NCBI RefSeq assembly: GCF_047948215.1 | Contig: NC_134455.1 | Coordinates: 150,952,575-151,016,574, forward strand | Direction of reading: 5' to 3' | DNA from: Lycorma delicatula | Lineage: Eukaryota; Arthropoda; Insecta; Hemiptera; Fulgoridae | DNA: 64,000 nucleotides | In this document: positions 1-14,019 of the stretch, piece after piece | How positions within the stretch are numbered: the stretch's first letter is position 1 | Layout: each line of letters opens with the position of its first letter | Position numbers and translations under genes: made by a program | Notes under the pieces: generated by a model | The model's input: only the letters and a program-made list of their open reading frames with translations | Databases searched by the model: none | What the model was told of the DNA's origin: nothing

Positions 1-3000
1 AGGTTTCTGTCTATATTTATATAACAAAATAAAGTCGGACTACAATATTTTCTTTTACTACGTTTGCAGTTTTACCTTAATATAAAGATTAATGCTTTCT
101 TATCGTACTCTACTATTTTTAAATATATTCTTATTGCACGTAAAGAATTTATTCATCGTATTATAATAATTCCTTTCGTTTCAATCTATAATATATTACA
201 ATATACCGCCATGTTTGTATCTAAGTCTGTCTCTTGTGCGTGGAGTAGTGTGGAATCTACAAATTAATGATCAATATTAACAAAAAAATGTAGATTGACG
301 TTAACTCTACCAACTTCGAATATATATAACTGTCTTTAGCTAAGAAGTAAAATTTGAAGGAACATTTCTATATTATTTCCTTTTCGGTCATAAATTATGT
401 ACAACTAAAAACACGTTTGGGGGGGGGGCGACGACATCATATTACCCTTCCGACTGTTGGCAATCAAACTACAGGATTCACCGGATACAGTACTAATCGT
501 CATGAGGCAGCAAAATATACTAATGTATTTAGACATGAAAAAAGTTACGGTAACTTAAAATTAAAGCTCAAAATTATCGGTTCACCGAAAGGTGATAAAT
601 CCGGTCGATCAAAACAGAATATCGTAAAAACCGAATCGGAAGTATAAACCACTACTAGAGATTCCAAAACGTTGACACGAAGAAAAAAAATCGAGCGGTT
701 TTGAACACTTACAGAAGAAGAAAGCCATCGGTTTAGTAAATTAAAGAAACGTTCCGTTAAAGATAGCTAGAAGTGGAACCGTGCATAATTGCGTCAAATA
801 GAAAGTAATTGTACAAGAAAACAACGTACCTTCAAAAACAACGTACAAACAACTTCAACGTACGTTGTCGAAATCAATACCAAACAATAAGAAACTGCAT
901 GAGTAACAAAAATCATCTTCAGGCTACATATAAATCGAATGAAAAACTAATATAACACCCACGTAATAGCATACCAGGGTATGTAATGTTGATACAGGTA
1001 TGCAATAGATTAATAATACTAAAATAATCAATAAATTAAAAGCAAAAAATTAAATTGACAAAAGCGATTATCAATTGAAACATATGGATTACATTTTTAA
1101 ATTAATTAGATAAAATGAACCTTACAGTAGCAAAATGGACATCCATTAACGAATCACCGTCCCAGAATGCAATTCAGTACTCACCTGAAAAGAAAAAACA
1201 AAAACAATTATTTAAGCACACATAAAAAAATGTAGAATTTTTTCATACGGCCTTAAGAAAAAAAAATTATAGTGGCTGGAATAGGGTCGGACTCCGTAAT
1301 TAGGTATGGACTGTAAATAATTAATTTTTACATACAAAAAGCAGTAATAAACTTTTTTTCACTGAGTCAGGTATTTTATACAATTTTAACTCAATTTAAT
1401 TTAAGTCACTATTTTTTTTTTCTTTTCAAAAAATTTACTTTATAAAAAGGATTGAGTTATTCGTAACCATACAAGAAACAACCGTTAAAACTTTAAACCG
1501 AAAATAAAGATAAGGGAATAAGACTTCCATTTGTTGTCTTTAACAATTATAAGAACTTGGAAATTTTCCAAAGATACTGAAACCGACAAAGATATTTTCT
1601 TTTTTATAAACTGTTTCTGCCAGACATACCACACGTAAACCTTCTTGCAGACAAATCTTGATTTCAGTACAATACGATCAAACAAAGTAATAAAGTTTCT
1701 TTTTTACCCGCAGATACAGAATTTTAATTTAAAAACAATTTTTCTTAACCGTAAATTTGCAATACAAAAAGGTACCACACTTAAATCCAAAATAACAAAG
1801 AATTAGTATAAGCCTTGTGAATTGGTGAATTTCAATGCTTTTAGTGAAGCACACACTTCCCGATTGTACACATTTACGTAACTAAAATTGTTAAGTAATC
1901 AAACGCTGTTTCTGCTACTCAAGCGAATAAAACAATTTAATTGTACATAATTTACTATACTGACATTTACGATACTAACATTATTTATTTGTGCAAGATT
2001 CAACACTAGCTTCTTGAAGCGGTGAAGGACCTAAAAAGTCTAACAGTAAGTAGATTTTTGGTTTTAAAAACCTACTATAACGATTCATTTAAGGCTTATA
2101 AGAAAGATAAATGATTAAAATACTTCCTAGGTATAAAGTATCTTTGTGGGCTATTATTTTTGGTGGTTTGAAAAGATCGGCCGCACACATCAAGTAGGTT
2201 ATTATTGCTTGAATGTGAAAAAAGGTATTGAATAGACTTGGAAGGCCGAAGGTAGACGACAGTAGCCGACGAATTTCTAGTCGAATAATAACACACAAAC
2301 GATATGCCTGGAATATTTTGGACAAGTAACAAGATCAAAAACAGTGACTAAGTTACAAAAGTTCATGTACAACAACGAGTGAGAGTATACAAAGCTCATC
2401 GTCAAATGAAAATCCCGTTATTCGAAACACCAAAAAACATGATATACGGGAAATTGAAGAAGATGAATTTTCATTATCTCCAAGAAGTGAATGTAGGAGC
2501 ACTACAACAGATTTAGCTTAAGTCTCTCACGACAAATATTTACGACTGTTTAAATGCGATTGCGTTAAGTAAATTCTCAGTCGTTTGTCTGCAACGAAGT
2601 TCTGCAAAGCTCTCAAGACAGTGTAGGTTGTTATGTGTAGGTTGTGTTGTAGAGTTATGTTTCTTATTGCTATCAAAACAACCTACAACTCTTAGAGAGA
2701 TGCCTTCTTTGGACTTCGGTAACATTACGTCCTAAAGATTAAATTTACCTAATATAAACAGATCACAATAAATTAGTTAGTTAGGTCTAATATGCTTATC
2801 ACCAATAATCATGTCGCATGTTATTGAAATAAAAATATTTTGGCTCAAAACTAAATAACCCGCATTTAAACAATCGTAAATACTATGAATAAACAATATA
2901 TAAAAGATGTAGTCAAAAAAATCAACACCGACACTCACTACATACATAAATATATACATATATTTTATTTAGGAAAAAATCATATTTTCTATATACATAT

Positions 3001-5630
3001 ATGTTTTTAGTATTTTTATAATATATATTCATTTTACACTATCATATGAAATTATCACTGAACACTTAAAAAATTCAATTTGATAAGAACAACTTTATTA
3101 AAAAAAATTTATCAATAGACTAAGAAACACCAGTGTAACTGGGACAAAGCCGTAAAAACCTCCCTTCTTTATTATATTTTCACCTCGCCTTCTGTGTAAA
3201 TAAAACAGACGCTTTTATCTTTTTGTCGCTATCAGACAATGTGGGAACTTTACGACGCCACTTTCTTTCTCCAACACATTCGTGTACTTCACGTAGTCGG
3301 AATGGACCAGTAAAATCACAGACTATTTTGAGCAACAAAATATAAAAATATTCACAAGCTAAACAGAAAGCAATGTAACCGTCAATTCATAAAAATATAA
3401 TTATAATTTTACATAAATAATGTAAATATTAAAGAAATTAATTACTCCAAAAAAAAATTGACTGTTTATTAAGAATTCTAAGCCGTAACAAAATATTTCG
3501 TTTTGTACGTTTTTTGACGATTATCTATAATAAACTTAAAGAACCACCTACATTATTTTTACAACTTTACTGTTCAGATTTTGGTCAAGGTCTCAGACAC
3601 AACGTTGTTTGAGAAACCACAGTTTTGCCGATTTCGCATTAAACAGACTAGGGTTTGTCAACAAATCAGTGAATGGTGTTATAAACAACATAACCCGAGG
3701 TTGTTTATTATTACAATTCTGACCTGTGTGCGAATGTTCGCCAGTCTGTTCTCTGTGTGCGTTGGGTGTGTTAGGTGTGTACATTGGTGTTCTGTACATT
3801 GTTCTTTTGTTGTCAATATATCGTCGCGTCAAACTCTTTACAATACTTTAGTTATCTAAAGACTTTATTTAATGTTTTACTTTCTGCTCATGGCTGTTTC
3901 TGTATTGTCGGAAAAGCTACAATTAGATTTTGTTTAAGTGAAATGTTGTGCTCGGGAAGGCTCGTCGTGCTATGCGTTTCCGTACTGTAAGTTAATTATG
4001 TGTCTGAATTCATGTTTTTGTTTTGGTTTTTTTTGGGAATGTAATTGTAATGTTTATTTAATTGTTCTTAGTTACGTCTTCTATTCTTGTGATACAAATG
4101 TTATATATCATACTGTTCTCCATTATTACAGTCCATGCATAAACTGTTCTTGCGTTTCTGGTACAATTATAAATTTAACAAACTTCAAATAACGTTGATG
4201 TGCTGTTTTATTTGTTTTTTCTCTCTTTCGTATTCACTTCTCAATCCAGACCATCAGATCCTCTCAGAACATTTACCAATATAATATTTCATTATTTATT
4301 TGCACCCACGTCATCAAATCATATCCTTTGTATGCGGGAGCTCTTCCTACTCAAGTGTTACAAGTAAAACGTTTTGTTACATGATACATTAGAGAAGAAA
4401 ACCTACTAAAAAATGTTACAAATTACAATTTCAATACAAATTTTGTTTAAACTCTTATTGAAATTCTAAGCGGTAACCTTCGTATAACTTTTCTGAAATC
4501 AGCTCGTTCGTGATGGTTTATCGCAAATTCAATTCCACGAATTAAGCTAAACACTTTCGTCTTGTAACGATCTATCATTTTTTCACTTAAAGTACAGTAA
4601 TTATAAATTCGTAACTAATAGTCCAAACAAAAACTAGTGAAACTATAGTCGAACGATATAATTATAAATCATAACATTTACCTGGTTATACACGTTGAAA
4701 CGGTTAAGTTAATTTGCGTGGAACTTGAAACATCGACTTAAAATTACGTCAGTATGTCATCTGTAATTCTTTCATGTAATTGTGGCGATAATTCTTAGTA
4801 ATGATGTTGATCTTTCAGGGAGTCTTCTATCGTAACCCTTTCGTGAGAAAAATATTTTATGAACGGTACTAAAATTACTGTTTTCTTTCATTTCTTTTAT
4901 TTTTATGAATAACATTTTAATATAATAGGTAACAGAAAATATGTGTTAAGTACCGGTAGATACTTGCAAATCTTAGACAAAAAGTGCATTAAAAAAAAAA
5001 GTCTTTCCACAGGGTTCATGTGCAAATGTTTTTCAGACGATAGATAGAACAGCCGTTGCCGGCGTCGGCAAATTGAAATGAACATTCCAAACAATGAAAC
5101 CGGCATTTAGTTGTCGAGTTTTAAATCGTTTAAGTTTACAATTAACACAAGCTAATACGTGTATAAGATGAAAAATGAAAGAACTAATCAGTAGAAGAGC
5201 TCAAAAATATCAGTAAGTAAACAAGAGATTAAATGTCAACATTTTGACAATCTTTATAAATTTATTTTACGAACGTAAATGGAATTAAAGGCGAGAAGAT
5301 AAAATTCATTTAAAACTTTAGCATAATTGACAGATTCTGCTTAATAGAGATTACGAGCCATAAACCATGAACTGAAAAACTGTGATTCTATATGCTAGTG
5401 GTATATATTGTATTTTATGTTAGTGTAATGAATTTCGTTTCAATAATCTTCCTTAAATCGGTGGAGAATCTACTCATACAAGCTGAACCATACAATATAC
5501 GTAATTGATACTAGTTTTAAGCTCACATGCATAAATAATTCTTCAGACTTCAAAAATAGTAATTTTTTCTCATAAAAACGGATGGTACGTGGGTTTTTTG
5601 TTCAGATTGTAGTGTTCACATTTTTATTTT
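1..5630. other. AT-rich intergenic or intronic DNA, no gene recognised
   Basis: The stretch is AT-rich with many homopolymer A and T runs. Its open frames are short, lack recognisable domains and have the composition of the background. A run of ten G lies at 419-428. A word at 2899-2920 recurs exactly at 7059-7080. I see no splice-flanked exon with a recognisable protein, no tRNA and no clear transposon terminus here. Confidence 0.6.
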
Positions 5631-5766
5631 AGCTCCTGTTGGCGAAAAGAGACCAAAGTGGTGCGTCGGGCAGCTGCGCACGGTGACCCTCTCTCAGCCG
5701 ACTCTCTCCCGCTAGAAGCAGTCCGTTATAAATTAAATTACGGATTATTTAATTTAATTTCTAAAG
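5631..5766 (+). other. GC-rich exon-like island (candidate exon, unassigned)
   Basis: A T-rich tract ending in tttag at 5627-5631 is followed by about 100 bases of markedly higher GC than the surroundings, then AT-rich sequence, then an aaag/gtaaat junction near 5766. This has the look of a 3' splice site, an exon and a 5' splice site. One frame reads open across the whole block (it includes the peptide RRAAAHGDPLSADSLPLEAV). Another reads PVGEKRPKWCVGQLRTVTL before a stop. I recognise neither product. It could be a host exon, a non-coding exon or a GC-rich repeat fragment. Confidence 0.25.
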
Positions 5767-5867
5767 GTAAATTATTTATATCTTATATTTATATTTTTAA
5801 TTATTATTATTTATTAATTTTATTTATAAAAGAAAGAGATTAATAGTTAATATTTAGCAATAAAAAA

Positions 5868-6484
5868 TATCTGATGTGAACACCACATGACTTCATTGTA
5901 CGCCTATTACATATACACACATTTTTTTTTAAATGAAAAGTAGATACAATATTTTTCACTAACAACTTCTGATGTTTTTTCATATCTTCTTTTTTATTGA
6001 TATAACTGAATTATTATTTATAGTAAACGGTTTTTTACAATTAGAGGTTAATAATTATTAATAAATTAATATATTTAAATTAAAAAAAAGTCTGATTCGA
6101 ACCAATAAGATCCAAAAATTTAATTAATTAAAATTTTACGAGTATTTGGCTGTAACTCTTGAATCAATGAAAAGCTCTCATAAAAGTCTTATTACTGCAG
6201 TTAAGAGAAAAAGTCCAAATTCCAAACGTTTTTGGATTTTGGGCTTTTGGTTCAGTCGATTGCAATCAAAGGGGAAGGTGCACAACTAGATGTTACAACA
6301 GTCCTAAATCCAAAATTTCAACATCCTACGGCTAATCGTTTTTTAGTTATGCGATATAACATACGTACGTACGTACAAACGTCACGTCGAAACTAGTCAA
6401 AATGGATGTTTCCGTTGATATCTGAAAACCGTAATTTTTCGCTATCACAATACTCCCTTTACTTCGTACAAGGAAGTAAAAAGG
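5868..6484 (+). mobile_element. Family 1 terminal-hairpin non-autonomous element, copy A
   Basis: This element of about 0.6 kb recurs at 44157-44846 and 51517-52053, with collinear blocks along its length. The left end carries the imperfect hairpin ATGTGaacaCCACAT, followed by ACTTCATTGTACG (5890-5902). The right end carries CGTACAAGGAAGT (6465-6477), which is the inverted complement with one mismatch. The right terminus also folds on itself, with TTTACTTC at 6458-6465 pairing with GAAGTAAA at 6473-6480. An ACGTACGTACGTAC run sits near 6364. No coding capacity is visible. It is best described as a MITE-like or Helitron-like non-autonomous element. The exact borders and target duplication are not resolved. 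Confidence 0.75.
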
Positions 6485-6910
6485 ATACAAGGGTTGTCGG
6501 CGCGTATCCAATTAGCGCTTTACGTGAGGTCTGCTCTGCGCCTATAGCAGCAGCTGAACTGGCAACTAATGCAACCTCACACGAACACACACAACTAAAC
6601 GAAGAATACGGCGTCTCCAAGCCAATTCTCTGTTATCAATAAGGCTAGCGTTAAATAATATATTTCAATTAAAAATTATTGAATTCGGTATCTACTCACT
6701 CCTTAAGCCTACTTCAAATATAAAAATAACAAAAATTGTTCAGAAAAATATTCTCTACACACTAACATTTCTTTTCTTAAAATATTTCTTTAAAATACTT
6801 AATATTCTCACAAACATGAGCATACGAACGCGTCGAGAGTTCAGGAGGCAGAGCCCACTGGCTAGACGCTTGGGCGAGCGAAGCGAGCCCTGACTGGCTA
6901 GGTTTACTGA
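6485..6910. other. GC-richer block with an internal direct repeat
   Basis: The sequence beyond the right end of family 1 copy A is richer in GC than the background. Part of it (up to 6642) is an open frame without recognisable domains. At 6850-6900 a GAGCCC..ACTGGCTAG unit occurs twice, either side of a gcgagcgaagcgagc direct repeat. It may be a further repeat fragment. I see no assignable gene. Confidence 0.3.
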
Positions 6911-9900
6911 TAATATAACAGACCCAAATTTTCTTCCTCGTTTGTCATGTTTTATATATAGATTTCATTGAAAAATTATAAAATGTAAGCTTATAGTTAG
7001 AACCAGATATTACAAAAATACTGCGTAACCATTTTCAACAGAAAACTAAATGATACACTATAAAAGATGTAGTCAAAAAACTGAAAAATTAATGAATATA
7101 TAGGGCAGAAATAATAATAAATAACTTTAAATTATACAAAAATTAGGGTAAAGCAAGTTTAAAAATAAGTGTTAAAAGTTGAAATTTGTAACTTATAAGA
7201 ACGTGAAGAAAGATAGATTAAATTAACTTTACGGTCAAGTTTATTTTAATTCAATGTTTTATAAACTATCACATAAAAGGATCGTAGAAAACACTAACCG
7301 ACCGGCCTTAAATGAATAAACAGAATGAAGCCGAAGGTAAATTTAGACATACCTGAAAATGTAAGTGCGCTATGACGTTACTAGTTAACTGTTCACATTA
7401 ATCTTCATTACCACACCCATTTAAAGATGAAACGAAGAGAACTGCACGACGACCGTAAGAAACCACCACCAGATGTTATACGAAACGTAAACGGTTTTAA
7501 TAGAAGTAAGGCGACTGAAAATTTTCAATCCGTTTTAAGGTAGTAGCCAAAAAAAAAATATCTAAATTCTAATCTTTAAATCAACATCATACATTTAAAG
7601 ATATTTCCACACGTAAACTCGTGTCTTATACGTACAGAAAGCTTACAACAATGATGAAAACAAATATTATAACCGAACTAATATTACAAATATTGCGGAG
7701 AGAGGATAGTCAGTAGCATATGTATGTATGTGCGTTGAAAGCATCGGGAGACTGCAAATACGCTACAAAATAAAGAGAAATAACTGGTGGTAATGTAAAG
7801 TAATGTGCTACATGTTAAGAATAACACGTATTGACGAAAATAAAATAACATTTAAGAAAATAGAGTAAGGATTAAAGATCACAACAATTTTAACCTAAAA
7901 ATTATACAGGAGACGAAAATCAATATCCATACGCAAAAAAATTCTAAACCATCATATAAAAGAGTACAAGCAGAAATAAAAAATTTAACTATATTTGTCA
8001 ATATGCAGCGTCGGCAAATGTAAAAGCACAGCAAAAGATTTACGATTAAAGATAAACTGACGTAAACAAATTCTCTTACTCCGGTTTAGATGCGTCACCA
8101 AATAATTTTATTATAGGTTCGGTCAACACACAGCAGGTTGTTTTATAGACTGAACGGTTTCTTTGTCGGAAGCAGCGAGTGTATAATAAAAATTAATATC
8201 ACATTACGGATATAGAACAAGCAGTCCGCTATCGATGTGGCTTTTCAAATTTTTGGATCACTGAAGCCGTAATTGTACAAAGATTTCAGAAAGAAATTCG
8301 GGATAAACTGGAAATAAAAAATAAATGATAAGACTACGAATTACCCTCATAACATTTGTCGCCAAAATAGTGGAATGAGGTGATGACGCTAACCTACCGC
8401 AGCACCTTCGCTGTTTAAAGCGACTTCTTAATCCTCTAAATGAATATGATAAGATCCCAATCAATCTCATAAAAGTCTCCCAAATCCGTTGTTAAATACA
8501 GAGAACTGATTGTAATCGTTTTCGAGAAGAAATATTTTAAATATTTAATTTATAGTATTCAACATTCTTTAACAAAAATCAATTTCAAAGATTAAGACGC
8601 TTGGGTGTGTGGAACCGGTGTGAAAGGATTGGGCAATACGACTACAATCGAGACCAGATTAGGTTAAACGAGCACGATTAAAGAAAAGCTGGAGCGATGC
8701 GACTGAAATTTCATCATGTAACAATAGACTAGTTACACGGCCCACATTTTAATTTTATACTGCCAGTTCTGAGATCTGGTGTAAGCGCATGAAAAACAGT
8801 AACCGTTTTCAAATGAAACAGGCTGGAATATATGAAACAATATTTTTTTAGTCCTACTTTATTTCTCCTAGCGATTAAAGTATTAAAAGGAAGTCTCACG
8901 ACAGAAAGGAGAACGATTATCAATTGTTCTGCACTAATTGACCGGGTATTTCGTATGGCTGTAACGTATGTAAATCATTCGTCACAGATATCCATATCGG
9001 TTATTGTAAAAACTTGACCGATATTTTCGTTCTGATAAGCCGGGTAGTATTTGAAAACCGTTATAATTACGACCTGATTGTAGCGACATCTGTAAATATA
9101 AACATAAATGTTTAGTGTCAAAGCGAGCAATGCACAGTAACTCTAGCAAGAAAATGATAAGACGGCGCCCTGTTCTAAAAGTAGCATGCCATCACTTAAA
9201 CGTGCTCGTGACATCACTTTTTCTGTGCAGCAGTTAACGTAAAAATTATTTTATGAGAATTATTTATATTAAATACAATTTACTTCCAATACAATTCTAT
9301 TTTTCTTACTTTTATTTATTCCATTTTTTATTTTTTTTATATCCTTTTATTGCCTTAGATCCAAAACCTCCCGAGCTAGGACAAGAAAAGACATTTATAA
9401 GGATTTATAAGGTTGTTAAGTCAAATAAAACTGAAAAATAGTCAATATTACAGAAGAACAGAACAGATTAGTCAAAACGTTAATTAAAAAGCAAAAAAAA
9501 ATCTCTGAAATGAAATAAAGCAGCATATGTTTACAGAAAAGTAATAGGGAAGTAAATAATATCATATCCATTTTTACTGTAATGAAGAGAGTAATTTAGC
9601 CTGAAATTCATCGGAAAAAATACAGCGCACCAAGTATAATTATTAATTAACATAAAGATAAAATATACATAAAAATTAACAATACAATAATAATTCATAA
9701 TGAATTACATCATAACCATATTTCAGAAAGGCATGCAATAATATAACCGGCAACTCAAAAACGGTTTTACAACAGAAGATAATTAAAGTATCGAAATATT
9801 ATAATTAGAAAAAAAGGAATAATAATAATTTTTTATTTTTTTGTCACCTGCGGTATCATAAAGCCGTAAAAAAGTTTATAACGGCATATAACTACTCGTA

Positions 9901-11119
9901 TAGTTAATTATAAAACAAAAGATTTGAAGAGCATTCTTCAGCATACAAATATGAAAACTACGCTCAAACTACACTAATATTATTCCACAGGCGATATTAT
10001 AGTGACATGGCTAACTGTTATCAGTGACACGAAAAGACATTAATAAAAAACAATTTATTAAAAACCTTTGTTGCCTTTAATAGTATACATAAAAATAAAC
10101 GTTACAGTAGCGTACTCCATCGAATAATGAAATACGTCTAACAAATAAAGAAAAGTTTAGATTTACAATATAAACTCTACTATGAAAAATAAATTATGGC
10201 CCCCTTATAGAAGATATTTATAAATCGTATAAAAAATATTATTTCCACACGACGAACTTTATTACCAAAGGTCTTAAAATCCGCTAACAATATGAAATTT
10301 AACACTGCAGTACAAAAAGTACAGAAGAAAAACTAAAGATGAGAAAAGATCCAAAGGCGAATACAACTCTAATAAAAAGCGTACTCCGGTTCGGTTTGTA
10401 AACTACCGACTACCGGATAAGAAGCCCTACAGAGAATTTCTAGAGTTCGGTAAACATTTATACGATGTGATAGGTAAGCTACTAAGCTTTGTGGTAAAAA
10501 TTTATAGTTTCTCTAACTTACCAACCTATAGAATGTAGGCTTAGAAACGTTCTGCTGACACGAATCTGCCATAAAAGCCTTTTACTAAATTTATGTAAAT
10601 ACGGCTATTTTATATTCAGTGCTCTTTTTAAAACGAAAAATAACGTAACATTATTTTAATTCCTGTCAGAACGGTCGAGTATTAAATGTCTTTATAAAAA
10701 AAAACCATCCAAATCCAGAAAGATTAGCTTACGCAATAAAAAACGTAATACGAAGTAAAACAGAAAGTAGAATAAATTCAGAGCATCAAAAACACACCAA
10801 ATGTTTCTATTACTAAATCCATGATTGTTATAATTCAACGAGGCATTGTTTAATGCCATTCGCAATACACATATGCGATTAACATCATACAGTAAATGTA
10901 AATGAATTTAAGACAAACAAGCACGCATCCTACATATTCACACTCCCATTACATCGGTGCACGCATAAAAAGTTTTATGCACACAATATCGAGTATATAA
11001 AAAAATATTATTAGGGTTTTAATTTCTTATGTCTCATGCATGAGGTGTATACACTATTGATTTAAGGCTAGAATAAAAAGGACAGATTTGTAGCGCGCAA
11101 GGCCATAAATGATTACCTA
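6911..11119. other. AT-rich sequence with no recognised gene
   Basis: This is unique-looking AT-rich DNA with short random open frames only. The exact word shared with the 2.9 kb region lies at 7059-7080. No RNA gene, transposon terminus or conserved protein signature was seen. Confidence 0.55.
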
Positions 11120-12065
11120 ATCTTTCTACTTGACAACGCGACTAGCAAAGAAGGTAACTCCTGAACAGAAACCCTTGTGTTTTGCAGTTAGTAAATATGA
11201 ATCTGTAGTTACAGTTCGACGAGCGTTCCGTAGAAGGTTTAATTGTGATCCTCTAGGCAAATAACATTCGTCAATGGCAAAATCGATTTGAAACGACCGG
11301 ATGTTAGTGTAAAGGGAAGAGTATCGAACGATCACGGGTGTCGAAAGAAAATATTTAACATGCCAGGGTGTATTTCCTATGTAGTTCTAAAAAAATCTGT
11401 TACGAAGGCTAGCCGCGAACTACGAATTCCGGTGATGACGGTGTGGGATCTTTTAAGGAAACGCTTACATATCCTTCCATTCTTTGAATCCTAGCAACTA
11501 CGCAATACGTGCCGACTTCGGAATCGAAATAATTTTGCAGCATGAAAATGCGATGGGTTTACATTTTATCTTAATGGAAAAGTTAACGCAATGAAGTCCG
11601 TATCTGGGAGTCAAAAAACTATCGACAATTACAACCAGACAGGCTTCCCAAAATTAAAATTTTCTGCGCAATATTCCGATGGCATGTTAATGAACCGTTC
11701 TTTTTCGCTGAATCAAGCGTATGAGGAATCGCTTATTTGGATATGCTACGTACAAATTTCTTCCCTAAACTGTAAGATGGATCAGAAAATTTTATTTGGG
11801 AAATGGTGCCCCTCCTCACCGGCATAACTCTGTAGGTTGAATAACGTTTTCCTCCGACCACTGGATACGTCGGCATGTACCCAGATAATCGTCCTCCAAG
11901 GTCATATGATTTGACCCCAAGTGATTTTTTTCCTACCAACCTATTTAAGGCACATGACTGAAGCAGCTACACTTCCATTACTCTAGACATGCTGAGTAAA
12001 GTATGGGACGAACTCTCTTATCGGTTGAATGTGCGCCACGTGACGAAAAATGCACATTGAACTTG
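11120..12065 (+). pseudogene. Relic of a Tc1/mariner-superfamily transposase (helix-turn-helix plus DDE/D type)
   Basis: Conceptual reading across frames gives the layout of the arthropod transposases often flagged by an N-terminal HTH domain (DUF4817-like). The order is VTVRRAFRRRFNCDP near 11200, then a decayed linker, then SRELRIPVMTVWDLLRKRLH near 11410-11470. Near 11802 comes NGAPPHRHN, where functional relatives have DGAPPH. RPPRSYDLTPSDFF follows near 11890-11930, and a C-terminal stretch ending in RHVTKNAHIE near 12050. The second catalytic Asp has become Asn (codon 11802-11804). The third, in PSDFF, is kept at 11923-11925. Several frameshifts and stops make it non-functional. It is older and more decayed than the related element at 62798. 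I could not find its terminal inverted repeats. The family assignment is from recognition of motif order, not from a search. Confidence 0.75.
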
Positions 12066-13981
12066 TAAGGAAAAATTGTAAGTTACTCTTTCATTTGATT
12101 TGCATTATTGTAAGTCAACTTAAGAGATGTTAAATAGTTTTAACCTGATAAACGTTTTAATAATACTTACTAAATGCTGGTCACATATCTTTAAGAAAAG
12201 TATTTATGTAATCCGTCACTGGCGTTGGAAAAATTATACTACAGATTAATCCCTACATATTGAGGATAATACATCAAATAAGCTTTACGTTGAAGTTCTA
12301 AACGCCGTTAACGAAGGACGTCACTCGTACTTCAAGGCGAGTGACACTTATCAATGCTACCTTTTCAGCTTTTTAAAAACATCTTCGATGCTAAGATAAT
12401 GACAGGTTAAGCACCGTGCTTACAATTATTAGATTTACATTTAATTATGTACAAAGTAAATAAGTAATGATTTTTTTAAGTTTAATTTACGACACAAAAT
12501 TTTTAGATTTATCACTTAATTACGAACTATTCAAAAAATTATATTAGATTCCTCTCGCAAAGGAAAAATTTGTTAAATTCTCTGAACTGGTTTAACCTTG
12601 GAAATAAATTTTCTGCCTAATTTCGTTGGTGTTTTCTTTAGCTCAAATCCTGCTTTTATGCTAAAAAAAAAAAAATATTGAAAGCATGAACACACAAAAA
12701 CTTAAATTTTACTGAAATATAAAAAAAACTACAACGTACGTAATCACAAACCAGACATAATTTCGTTAAAACTAATATAGACATTAATTAGATTAACTTC
12801 TGATATTCAATCATAAGGCTTATTAATATGTTTACAATAAAGGTAATTTCAATACGGTAATAAATTTAACGCACAGGCGCATGTGCATATTTAATGCGTG
12901 CACTCATAGTCTGTGCGCGCGTAAAGTTTTAATAACGAAATAATCAAAATTTGAAAAAAAAGGAAAAATTAATTCAAATACTGAAACTTTAACAGCGACG
13001 GCTAAGTGAAAATTAAAATACTGGGAAAAAATAAAACTATATTTTATATCAAAGTGCCATGACAAGTAGAGCAAGAAAGAAAGGTGAAGCTATCAAAGTA
13101 ATCCACCGATATAGAAGTACAACGAAAAGCTATAAAGAAGTTACAGATATATCGAAACCGATAACAAAAAAAAGAAAAGACAAAAATACGCTAGACGGCA
13201 TCCAATACAATGGTGACTTGATAAACCCCGATAAAAATTCCACAAAACTTCCTTCATATGAAATAGGAAACGTGAAATGACCCTAATAAAATATTTACAG
13301 ACAATATTATCAACGATATTACAACACCACTACATCGGTCAATTTTAATATATTTCGAAAAAATATTCTTTATTTACTATCGAATAGTTTCATAGCCCAT
13401 AAGCTTTTATTAAATTTTCCCGAGCGTAATATTTTCTGTAAGCCAATTATCTGAATTCATTTCACGAGATGACATCTCCGTATTCTTAGAATATACAGAG
13501 TGATATTTCCTCTCATAACCTTTTCATTTACACAATGAGGATATCGGTTGCTGAACTGAACAGTATGTTATTTGAAAACTATTAAAAAATTACGTTATCG
13601 AATCATAAGAACGGTAATAGCTACGAACATCTAGATAAAAAGAAATTTAAATTCGTCAGTAATTTAACGATTAGAGTTGAACTAAACAAGTTTAAAAATC
13701 TCTACAACGCATTACTGGAAGTATAAAAATATATGGATTACGTTTCACTTATTACTAAATATGAAATAACTTAAATATTTCTTTCGTTTTTACTTCAGTA
13801 ATACCTATATTATACATAAATGTAATTTATATTGAATAAATGCATTTTTGCATTTATGCATATACCCGTGCATAAATGTACGGGTGAGAAGTCATCGTAC
13901 CTTTGAACCGAACTCGAGTTCAGATGATTTAATCTAGGAGCCGGAAGGGGTGCTGATCCAAATCGCCAACATCCAAAAGTA
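12066..13981. other. AT-rich sequence with no recognised gene
   Basis: The region is low-complexity and AT-rich. A short open frame at 13059-13280 is Lys-rich and shows no recognisable domain, so I do not call it a gene. No transposon end or RNA gene was recognised. Confidence 0.5.
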
Positions 13982-14001
13982 CCAACCCGCCGGCGGGTTG
14001 G
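13982..14001. repeat. Perfect 20-bp palindrome
   Basis: CCAACCCGCCGGCGGGTTGG is identical to its own reverse complement. It sits just upstream of SINE copy 1 and is followed by a short tandem of ggatcattt-like units (14000-14031). The GGGTTGG half matches the conserved SINE head (CCGGGTTGG), so the palindrome may come from a head-to-head or rearranged SINE 5' end. Confidence 0.9.
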
Positions 14002-14019
14002 ATCATTTGGATCATTTTG

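Noticed and set aside
354..647. A 97-codon open frame after a G-run
   Set aside because: No recognisable domain. The frame is interrupted upstream by low-complexity sequence, and its composition equals the background.
2949..3030. TATATACATATA-rich stretch
   Set aside because: Simple AT-rich sequence with imperfect palindromes by composition. Not a defined element.
13059..13280. A Lys-rich open frame of 73 codons
   Set aside because: Typical random AT-rich translation. No splice signals or homology that I can recognise.
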